A DNA stretch of 64,000 nucleotides from Branchiostoma floridae (lineage: Eukaryota; Chordata; Leptocardii; Amphioxiformes; Branchiostomatidae), in assembly GCF_000003815.2 (NCBI RefSeq), contig NC_049993.1, positions 12,198,106 to 12,262,105 on the forward strand, in the 5' to 3' direction. Shown in pieces: positions 51,801 through 58,824 of this stretch. The stretch's first letter is position 1. Each line of letters opens with the position of its first letter. Position numbers and translations under genes: made by a program. The notes beneath the pieces were generated by a model. It was not told the DNA's origin. It saw only the letters and a list, made by a program, of their open reading frames with translations, and ran no database searches.

Positions 51801-54800
51801 ATACTACAGGTGTAGCATGCTGGAATATACTGATGGCCAGAATGTACACGTACCCAGGTATATTCTGGCTAGGGGTACATTGTAGCCTGCTACACCTAAC
51901 AGTAACACTGTAATGTTTTATCATAGACTAACCTGTATGCTCCAACGTATGAGGATCTGTGCTGGTGTCTTCTGGTATTTAGTTGCTATTGTAGTGATGG
52001 CTGGCTCCTTGAGTGCACTCCCCTTGGCCAGTGGACAGTACCCCTCTACTGCAATACTGTGTGCCTGACAAAACCTCATCAAGTCTTTGGGATTTTGGTA
52101 AGGATGGTATTCCACCTGCATTAATACAAAAGAATGTAAAATATTACAAGCTGAAAAAAAATCTGTATCGTACAATGTGCACTTAAATAGCAATAAAGTT
52201 TTTGGCAACCTACACAGTGCCGACTCTAAAGACAGAGCCTGCTGGTAGCACATCTAATCGTCGCCTGACAGGGAACAACAGATGATAAACCAGATAGCCT
52301 GTGTATATGAGTGCCTAAACTTATACAGTATGAAAGAAAATTATCAAAGCCTAGGTAGGTAGGTGTAGGGAATTGGACACCCTGGTGTGTGACCTTGGTA
52401 CTGCAGTAAAACTTCCCATTTTTGTATCTTTTGTCCTGGACATGCTATGGTCTTGATTTTTTGGAGGTACATGTAGATAGCTTTTGATGTAAGGAAAAAG
52501 TGGTGTAAGTTTGGGCCACCTGGCAGCTTGCACTGGAATTGCAGAGGCATTTTTGTTCAAATATTTCAAGGAGGATAACTGAACAAAGCAACAATGAATT
52601 TCCATGATATTCGGTATGCCATGTCAGTTCAATATTGAAGTGGGTGCAGGTGGTTGACAGCTTTTTTCAACTACCATAATTAATAATGCAGTTGTCAGGT
52701 TTTTGATATGCAGCATATCAATGTACTTTAATTCTAGAACTGCCTTTGAAGTGAAATTGAGTAAAAATTCTATCCCATGTAGTGGAAGACCTACTGGCCC
52801 CTGTAACAGCTATCATTTAATGAATGAAGACCTTTATTGTACATTCATACCCACTGGGTTCAGTACAGGTCACAATAAATGATACAACACGATATCATGA
52901 TACAATGAATCTACACTACTCAAGAATCGTATTCTACTGCGTACATTTGGCTTCTTCTCGTTTCTTTGTGATATATAAGCTGGTGTGTTACGCCAAACGG
53001 CGGTTATACCGGCTATATAGATACAGATACAGATATTGAAAATGTAAAAACAGATATGCTTTATAAGTAAAGGTTTGTCTAGATTCATAAGGAATATAAA
53101 TTTGTCTATATTACTTAGTCGTATGAAGTGGGGGAACATGAAATCTATTAGTCTGTAGAGTTAAATGACAGTCACTCTTCTCTGCTCTGCTGGTTAGACC
53201 ACACTGATTTTGTTACATGGACAACAAGATCCTCTCGACTCATTTAAGCGGGTCAGGAAGGTTAAGCAAATGATGGAACACACAGAACATGGCACTTACA
53301 TATGATACTTCAATATTTTTGTTCACATCTTCTTTGACGATGGAAGACTTTGTCTAGGGATCAAAATACATTCTATTTTTCAGTTTATCTATACTGATAC
53401 ATGGCCAGGATGAAAGTCATGCAATGACATTGGTATCATGATATTTTCTGATATTTGTTATGCAGTTTACAGCATGTACTTGCTAAATTTGTAGCTTTTT
53501 TGTACATACTTACAGTATGGTTATAAACTTTTTTTTGACACAAAAGAAAATTGGAGTGCGCACAGATGTCATCCATAAAATAACTTCAGTACGGCCTTTG
53601 ATCAACATCTAATCTTTCCACCTACAGGACCTAGGTTTATTACTTGGTAATTATAATGGAATATTAACAACAAGTGGGGGGTGTTGGGCAATTTAAGAGG
53701 GGCATCAGTTTCACAGCTCTGTGCTCTCTCTGATCTTTCAAAGTAATTTACTGTGAGATATCAGTTCAAAGCCTACACACTATGTTTGATCTAGCAACCA
53801 GATAGCACTCAAAGTGACGTCAATGACAACAGCCCAGGATTTACAAGTTTGTAATTTGCAATTTGAAAGAAAGCTGTGAAGAGGGGATCTTCTCATCTGT
53901 ATGAGGGTGGGGGTGGGGGTGCGGGGTTCCCAACAATGCTTTATGTTAACTTCAGGAAAGCTGCCTACTACTAGTATGAGCATGAGTCCTGATAAATAGA
54001 AAGCACCATGATGCTTATTGCTATGTGGTTAGTGTGCGTAGTACAGTGGTTAGCAGCCCTGTCAGTGGAACTAGAAGCCGTGAGTTTAATTCTGTCTGTG
54101 TCACTCACCCGACATGCACTCTTAACCAGAAATGGCTGCAGTCCTTTAAGGACAGGGTGTTAATGTGTGTTTCACTTCATTGTGCTAGTCAAAAAGCCCT
54201 TGGGGAATTTCCCGGTACAATGAACCTGTCAATACTGTCTTCTCTTTTATGACCACTGGAAGAACAGCTCTCCAGTGAGCTGATATTGATATAACTTTCA
54301 CTGTTTTTGCTAAATTTTTCCCACCTTGCTAGGAAGTACATGAAATTGAAGAGCTTTCCTCCATGAATAGGTTGGTTAGGGTATTAAGAGGGTCTGCATG
54401 GGGGTTCCTGACAACGATTTACGCTGAATTCAGAAGATAACCCTACGTATTACGCTAAATCACGGAAGGCAATTACGCTAAATTTGGTCGCCTTGCTACG
54501 AATTACATAGATATAATAAGATGGTTTTCCCTACGAGTTACGCGAAATAAAAATAGGCTGCCTACGCCTTACGGAAAAGAGCATGCAGACCCTCTATCAA
54601 GGTTCTCTCTTCTACACAACCACTAACAATTCCCTACTGATGTTTGGGTAGTCTTTCTCCCTTCCTCAGGGCAATACTGACTGGTTCTATTTCCTACTAA
54701 TCCTAGTGCCAGAAGGAAGGTAGCAGAAAGACAACCCAAGCAATGGCAGGAAATTGTTACTGTAGAAAGAACCTTATTACCATCTAAAGAGGTTTCCCTA

Positions 54801-57800
54801 CCAACTTCAGGAAATTAAAATAGCTTGGGTATAGCCTCACAGAATTGGTACGTACGCCTCCAAAGAAACTCACTCCTCACTAATGAAAAAGCTTGCTTAC
54901 ATAAAAAGTTGTACCTTTTAGCTACTTTGACTACTACTACTACTACTACTCTCCGGTTTAACGTCTGTTGTTCCCCATCCTGTGGGGGTCAGACGTGCTA
55001 ATAGAAATATGGAATCTCCTAATCTTAACATCTCTTTGACAGGGCATTTTTGTTGGATGAACACCACTATCTATATGTAGCATCTGCCTCTTGTGCATGG
55101 TGCTGTAAAATAACTTAAATTCGCAAAAAGGGGACAAAGGTGTTTGTGGTTAAGCAGAAGACTCAATGCATTTCCATAATATTCTAAGTTGGAGGTGGAA
55201 AGATCACCTCAGAAATCGTGAACATAAGACCACCACAAATATTCCTAGACGTACAGTGTACAACAGTGCACAAAGACACTGTTATAAACAAGATGAAAAG
55301 ACTGCTGTTGAACAACAAAGCCTGGTCCTGATAAGAAAAGCTTTGCCACATTAGTAACACATATCCATACATCCTGCCATAGTAATTCTCCCACTGGAAC
55401 TGATAAGGATTCATTTGGCACAGGTTTATCTGAGGTCATTGGCTTTGCTCCAAGCCAAATGTTCTGGGGCAAAATGAACAAATGAATAGAAAACAACCAT
55501 CGCCAAAGTGGAAAGGAGTGTTTCATCCATAACTGAATTCAGATAGACTTCTGAGGTGGTAAGTGGAACAAGATGAGGTGGGGTGAACTGGGATTTTGGA
55601 AAAGATACAGCTCTGAGTGTCGGCAAATTTTAATATAAATTGTTTCATGTTACAAATTCCTACAATGGGCCAAATAATGTTGCATTTGTAAAGCTGTTAC
55701 CAATTATTCAATCTGTCAATGGCTATTCTTGTATCTAGGATGAAGAACTACATCTGTAGAGCATTTACAGAATTTGACATTAGAAAATTAAAGTTGTTTC
55801 TATAAGTATATCAACAAATAGCCTTGTAGGACAAAACAAAAAATTCAATGTAAACGTACATGCATTTTCATTGCTAGCAGCACTCTTCTAATGATTAATA
55901 TTAAGATCCAACTTAGGCTTGCACAATTGACCAGTTTAAGATGGGGACAGGTGAAGTTTATGGTAATTCAGCACAGTGGCAATTTGGTACATGTAGTTGT
56001 GTAGCCATTTGAAGGAATGTGTTAAGTATTCAGAAAGGGTGGATGGGTGGTCCACTATTTCTGGTAAAACCAGAATACATTTAGGGATAGTCCAATTTAG
56101 AGCATTGATAGCTGAGTGGCTGTGCTAGCAGGCACAGGATTAAGAGGTCATGGTTTCCATATCTGGCTTAGATGTCCTTAGAAAAGGAATTTACCATGGA
56201 TTTCCCTCACTCCACACAGGTGTAAAAAAGGGTACCTGACTTTGGTGGTGGAGGTAAAAAAGGTATACTAGGTGGAAGAAAAGGAATGGGCTCTGCCTTC
56301 CAATACCCATTCCCATGACAGGGAATAACAACAAAAGACACCAAAGAGGCCTAGGCTATGGTATTTTTACTCTTTTGTAACACTAATTCAGAGACAGTTT
56401 GACATACCTGATTGACATGTGGCACTACTGTACAGTCTTGTATGAGCTGCTCTAGATGGGGGACAAGGAAGTTACTGACTCCTATAGCTCTGCACAAACC
56501 TGAGGGTAAACAAACAATGAAGAAACCAGTAGATGGGCCACAAAATCTGTCAATGAGTAAAAAAATATCTTAGAAAAAATGCATATCAACATGGTTCCTA
56601 GCTCAATTTCTCATAATTTCTCATCTTTGATTAATATTTCGTCTGAGAATGTCTTGTACAATTTTAATGACAATGCCACCTGCATAAAGCAAGGAGGACC
56701 TACAGTACCATGTCAAGACACATACAAAAGCGTATTTTGTTTGTTAAACCAAACATATGCTATCTACACATGCATGTTTGTGGATAGCACCATCTTTGCC
56801 CATAGGTATGGAATATATATGTTATACATACATGCAGTCATGCCAGTGTAGGGTGACATAACCATTCAGCAATGCCCCCTTTTAACATTGAACAAAACTG
56901 CAGTGTCCTACCTTTACTGTACAAGTCTTCCAGCGCCCTCCATGTCTCAGCTCTGATGGTTCTGTTGTCTTGTCCCTTTCCTCGTGGGCAGTCAGGCCAG
57001 TGTATCAGGTAGAGGTCTGTTCAAAAGAATGCATTTTGTAATTGTTTAAAGTGTTTTCAAATTGTTGAAGATGTTTGCATTTCTACACTGTCAGAATGCT
57101 AATATCTATACATTGTACATGCATCAAGTTGACTATCCAAAACTGTTATGACAAAATGAAATGCGAAACACTCAAAAACTAGGCTGCAACTGGAGTCTCC
57201 CTGATAATATACAGCATTGAATTGCTAGTGAGAAACCTAGGAAGAGCAGATAAGGATAAATAAACAATGATGAATAAACAACAATAATATCAATGTGTAG
57301 ACTGTAGACATACTAATCCAATGGTCTATGCTTACATGTATCACATGTGGGTGCCACAAGGAAGTATACTGGGCCCCTTGTTATTCTACATAAATGATCT
57401 CCTGGTTATAAAAAGGTAAAAGTTACTAGATGCCAGACTGCTGCATTCTACTGACTTGTGTCTCTGATGACATAAATAGGCTGAAACGAAAACTCAAAGT
57501 GAACGAAAGAAAAGTGTCCTTACCCAAATAATCCACCCCAAGTCTCTTGCAAGACTCCTTGAATGCAGTTTTCGTGGATTCGTACCCATAGTCCAGCGGC
57601 CACAACTTGGTGGTAACGAAGATCTGCTCCCTGGGAACCCCGCTCTGTTTGATGGCTGCTCCGAGCTGTTCCTCGCAGCCGTACCGTTTAGCGGTATCTA
57701 TGAGTCTGATTCCGCAATCTCTGAGCGCGTAGACTATCGCTGACTGAGAAAAGCCTCCATGGTGGGAAGTACCTACAAGAAAAAGGTTTCCTCTAGCTTT

Positions 57801-58389
57801 CCAACTTAAAGTATTTGAAGATATAATAATGCGTCCATATCGGCCCGAATATGCGCATGCATGCAGGGGATGCATATTTATTGTGATTTGCGGATGGCGA
57901 TTTTTTCCCTGTCAAATAAAATTTTGTTATGCTACTAGTACTTGATTAAAACATGCATCTCAATGAAGTTGATATATACTAGTAAACAAATAGATACTCA
58001 AGTCAAATCTCACTCACCAAGAAACAGCTGACCTAATGATTATGTTATGATGTAATGGTTTCATAAAATAATTCATTCTTTCTATCTATGTTTTACAAAT
58101 TCATTCTTTCATCTTTAAGTTACTGTAGCTGAGAGTCTCCAAAATTTGCAAATTTCCGCTAGCCACAGGGGACCGCTATCCCTTGTCTGGTAGTTGTGTA
58201 TGGGGCCATCTTTTATACAGCAGTTTCATACATTGTAAAAACCTACAGTGGAGTTCTACAGCACTCTGGTAAGTCTACTATACATAAAACACACGAACAT
58301 GTCACAAAAACACTCTTACCTAGGCCAAGAATCGGCATTTTAACTCCATTTGACAGCACAACACACTCAGTCGAAACTTTGGCAGCCAT
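42762..58389 (-). CDS. Aldo-keto reductase, complete gene with alternative last exons
   Basis: Coding exons: 58389-58320, 57772-57524, 57016-56912, 56499-56408, 52115-51933, 45541-45482, then either 45025-44930 or 42875-42762. Splice sites and phases (1,1,1,0,0,0) all agree. The protein is 290 residues with the distal last exon or 284 with the proximal one, normal for the family. Visible AKR marks are LIDTAKRYG (catalytic D and Y), TTKLWP (catalytic K), LIHWP (catalytic H), GVSNF, VNQVEYHPY and the NADP-binding loop IPKSTKEERI. The sequence resembles the animal group often called 'oxidoreductase ZK1290.5-like'. An NADPH-dependent carbonyl reductase in the cytosol is expected; the substrate cannot be told. 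ATG at 58389 (AAAAATGG) is chosen because the family starts just before VLSNGVKMP. An in-frame ATG 13 codons upstream overlaps a donor-like AAAG|GTATGT. Confidence 0.95.
42876..44929. other. Intron between alternative last exons
   Basis: AT-rich. It contains one LINE-tail fragment (43478-43545) and short GCAACCTG/CAGGTTGC motifs near 43005-43075. No other exon seen. Confidence 0.5.
43478..43545 (+). repeat. Non-LTR retrotransposon 3'-tail fragment, copy 3
   Basis: ACCTGCTGCACCATGTGGCT, then GGTGTGTTATGCCAAAAGGC and AGTTATAACATTTATAC, aligns with the copies near 3185, 13741 and 52976. It is decayed and has no terminal tandem. Confidence 0.5.
44930..45025 (-). CDS. Aldo-keto reductase alternative last exon, proximal
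   Basis: The acceptor CATTCTCTATTGCAG is in phase 0, directly compatible with the exon at 45482. It codes VLDFQLRENDMEYLNGLHAD, then LHMSWNPAGIP and a stop (31 residues). The SWNP ending is the more usual AKR carboxyl terminus (compare family endings of the form S/T-W-D/N-P). It shares V-x-D-F-x-L....DM..L..LH with the distal exon, so the two look like an exon duplication giving mutually exclusive carboxyl ends. Confidence 0.85.
   Translation of the reverse strand: MLDFQLRENDMEYLNGLHADLHMSWNPAGIP
45127..45280. mobile_element. Foldback MITE, 154 bp
   Basis: The left arm TAAACTGGGCAGAGGTTTCC, then ACTTTTGTGGGCGTGGCTTG, and AGCCAATCGGAGAATCA, is matched in reverse by GAATTCTCTGATTGGCTGA-like sequence on the right, ending CCCGAGTTTA. 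Arms of about 65 bp with a short spacer make a near-complete hairpin. It lies between the two final coding exons of the reductase. Confidence 0.8.
45482..45541 (-). CDS. Aldo-keto reductase exon 6 (cofactor loop)
   Basis: This 60-nt, phase 0-0 exon codes NGVVTIPKSTKEERIRENCQ. IPKS with the following R is the AKR motif contacting the NADP 2'-phosphate. Acceptor GTTGTTTCAG, donor CCAG|GTGAGT. Confidence 0.95.
47826..48030. mobile_element. Foldback element with ~80-bp nearly perfect inverted arms
   Basis: The left arm starts TAGTAAAGTTCTTCAAACAC and continues AACCAAAGTTGTACTCAATT, then CCAACGTTTCGATGTCTGTC. The right arm mirrors it and ends GTTGTGTTTGAATAACTTTA, then CTA. I count only a handful of mismatches in about 80 bp. 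The centre is about 45 bp. TA lies at each boundary. High arm identity suggests a young or gene-converted MITE. Confidence 0.85.
48475..48669. mobile_element. Complete 195-bp CCGCGAAC MITE
   Basis: The left end, TACTGTAAATGCAGAAATGT, then TCGCGGTGG, pairs with the right end CCCCACGAACTTAAATGCAT, then TTACAGTA. Several internal repeats of CCGCGAAC/GTTCGCGG make nested hairpins. A half copy is at 40144-40245. Confidence 0.85.
49477..49684. mobile_element. MITE related to the 29593 element
   Basis: The left end TAGGCTAACGTCACGTTTCC, then ACAAAGGGGCCTGGCC, pairs with the right end GGTCGAGCCCCAGGTATGAA, then ATGTGACGTAGGG. It is non-coding and AT-rich inside. Confidence 0.68.
49684..49790 (+). 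repeat. SINE-like fragment
   Basis: CTGGATTTGAATCCCTAGCA is a B-box-like stretch. AAAGTTGTGCCATTGGGAAA and GCACTATACACCTATTCACT follow, as in other SINE-like copies in this window. The head abuts the MITE ending at 49684. Confidence 0.5.
51808..51897. mobile_element. 90-bp hairpin element
   Basis: The left end AGGTGTAGCATGCTGGAATA pairs with the right end TACATTGTAGCCTGCTACAC, then CT. An inner GGCCAGAATGTAC...GTATATTCTGGC pair makes a nested hairpin. Confidence 0.6.
51933..52115 (-). CDS. Aldo-keto reductase exon 5
   Basis: This 183-nt, phase 0-0 exon codes VEYHPYQNPKDLMRFCQAHS, then IAVEGYCPLAKGSAL and PAQILIRWSIQ. (N)QVEYHPY, EGYCPLAKG and TPAQI.IRW are AKR barrel-strand motifs. Acceptor ATTAATGCAG, donor ACAG|GTTAGT. 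Confidence 0.96.
52340..52600 (-). repeat. Interspersed repeat, diverged antisense relative of 62300-62640
   Basis: Read on the minus strand, GGTGGCCCAAACTTACACCA, AAAGCTATCTACATGTACCT, ATAGCATGTCCAGGACAAAA and TTTTACTGCAGTACC align in order. Their partners are GGGGGCCCAAACTCACAGCA, AGGGCTATCTACCACTC, ACAGCATGTCCAGAACAGGA and TTCTGCTGCAGTACC near 62355-62475. Confidence 0.65.
52976..53040 (+). repeat. Non-LTR retrotransposon 3'-tail fragment, copy 4
   Basis: AAGCTGGTGTGTTACGCCAA, then ACGGCGGTTATACCGGCTAT, ends in AGATACAGATACAGATATTG. This is the cleanest copy of the tail, with the GATACA tandem retained. Confidence 0.65.
54020..54250 (+). repeat. SINE-like repeat
   Basis: AGTACAGTGGTTAGCAGCCC (A-box-like), CGTGAGTTTAATTCTGTC (decayed B-box), a CTGCAGTCCTTTAAGGACAG hairpin and a tail containing CCGGTACAATGAACCTG. 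Confidence 0.5.
54387..54595. mobile_element. 209-bp TIR element
   Basis: The ends AGAGGGTCTGCATG and CATGCAGACCCTCT are perfect 14-bp inverted repeats. The interior carries repeated (C/A)TACG..TTACG(C/A) units but no reading frame. Confidence 0.82.
56104..56362 (+). repeat. SINE-like repeat, tail-sharing family, copy 4
   Basis: TGATAGCTGAGTGGCTGTGC is an A-box-like head. GGTACCTGACTTTGGTGGTG, AGGAATGGGCTCTGCCTTCC, AATACC and GACAGGGAATAACAAC follow the same order as copies at 27672 and 31135. It ends 46 bp from the donor of reductase exon 4. Confidence 0.6.
56408..56499 (-). CDS. Aldo-keto reductase exon 4
   Basis: This 92-nt exon, phase 1 in and 0 out, codes GLCRAIGVSNFLVPHLEQLI and ends VVPHVNQ. 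GVSNF and VNQ are AKR core motifs. Acceptor GTTTACCCTCAG, donor TCAG|GTATGT. Confidence 0.95.
56912..57016 (-). CDS. Aldo-keto reductase exon 3 (catalytic His)
   Basis: This 105-nt, phase 1-1 exon codes DLYLIHWPDCPRGKGQDNRT, then IRAETWRALEDLYSKG. LIHWP carries the catalytic histidine. TWRALEDLYSKG is the next helix. Acceptor CATTCTTTTGAACAG, donor AAAG|GTAGGA. Confidence 0.96.
57017..57523. other. Reductase intron 2
   Basis: 507 bp. WVPQGSILGPL-like plus-strand sequence at 57346-57384 (TGGGTGCCACAAGGAAGTAT, then ACTGGGCCCC) followed by TTATTCTACATAAATGATCT resembles a reverse transcriptase core motif, perhaps a tiny LINE relic. Otherwise nothing is recognised. Confidence 0.5.
57346..57405 (+). 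repeat. Possible reverse-transcriptase relic (VPQGS..GPL..YINDL)
   Basis: Plus-strand reading gives WVPQGSILGPL, then LLFYINDLLV after a small adjustment. This is the 'GVPQGS.LGPLLF.LYINDL' core of non-LTR reverse transcriptases. Only about 60 bp is recognisable and no flanking domain was found. Confidence 0.5.
57524..57772 (-). CDS. Aldo-keto reductase exon 2 (catalytic Asp, Tyr, Lys)
   Basis: This 249-nt, phase 1-1 exon codes GTSHHGGFSQSAIVYALRDC, GIRLIDTAKRYGCEEQLGAA, then PREQIFVTTKLWPLDYGYES and CKRLGVDYL. D and Y of LIDTAKRYG and K of TTKLW are catalytic-tetrad residues. Acceptor TTTTTCTTGTAG, donor TTGG|GTAAGG. Confidence 0.97.
57773..58319. other. Reductase intron 1
   Basis: 547 bp, AT-rich. 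Nothing recognised. Confidence 0.6.
58320..58389 (-). CDS. Aldo-keto reductase exon 1 with start codon
   Basis: ATG at 58389-58387 opens MAAKVSTECVVLSNGVKMPI and the donor CTAG|GTAAGA follows LGLG in phase 1. LSNGVKMPILGLGT is the typical AKR beginning. Confidence 0.94.
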
Positions 58390-58689
58390 TTTTACTTGAG
58401 ATAACCATGGGCTGCCTACTGTACACATACCTTTGCCTGATTACTTTTCTAAAATTTTCCTGTCAGTAATATTATATTTTATGGAAAATATTACTCTAAA
58501 ATTTAACAATAATAGATAAACAAATACTATCACAGTATAAGGTATAAAAACTACGGAAAATTTAACAGTTTTACATGTATTATTATGAGGCACTAAAAAT
58601 TGCGATTGCTGCCAGACATTCACCTTTGACCTATAATTTTGTCGTCTGACACACGTGAAGTGAATCTGGAAAGAGATTTTTGGTGAAAA
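58390..58689. promoter_or_regulatory. Head-to-head intergenic region, probable bidirectional promoter
   Basis: Only 300 bp separate the start codons of the reductase (minus) and DPH5 (plus). The region includes both 5' UTRs. It contains a CACGTG E-box at 58652-58657, close to DPH5. It is AT-rich (ATTTAACAATAATAG, TATTATATTTTATGG), with no evident CpG island and no clearly placed TATA box. Shared control is inferred from spacing only. Confidence 0.6.
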
Positions 58690-58824
58690 ATGTTGTATCT
58701 TGTTGGACTGGGGCTTGGCGATGCGAAGGATATCACTGTAAAGGGTCTTGAGGTTGTGAGAAGGGCGAAGTGGGTATTTCTGGAGGCGTACACGTCCATT
58801 CTTACGTGTGGAAAGGATGCGTTG
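58690..58824 (+). CDS. DPH5: DPH5 exon 1
   Basis: 45 codons from ATG to GCGTTG|GTGAGT, phase 0 out. It codes the first beta strand and glycine-rich SAM loop (YLVGLGLGD) and the substrate-side helix, ending CGKDAL. Confidence 0.96.

Larger units (their letters stand above)
45542..51932. other. Large reductase intron 5
   Basis: About 6.4 kb. It contains the foldback element 47826-48030, the MITE 48475-48669, the arm-paired element 49477-49684, a SINE-like fragment 49684-49790 and the hairpin 51808-51897. A 22-bp unit ending TGCTCATTC is duplicated at about 50451-50492. No exon is recognised. Confidence 0.6.
52116..56407. other. Reductase intron 4
   Basis: About 4.3 kb with a diverged antisense interspersed repeat (52340-52600), a LINE tail (52976-53040), SINE-like copies (54020-54250, 56104-56362), a TIR element (54387-54595) and (CTA)n near 54934-54950. 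No exon recognised. Confidence 0.6.

Noticed and set aside
58390-58428. Upstream in-frame ATG for the reductase (MCTVGSPWLSQVK...)
   Set aside because: Family proteins begin close to MAAK...VLSNG. The upstream ATG overlaps a donor-like AAAG|GTATGT and adds no family sequence.
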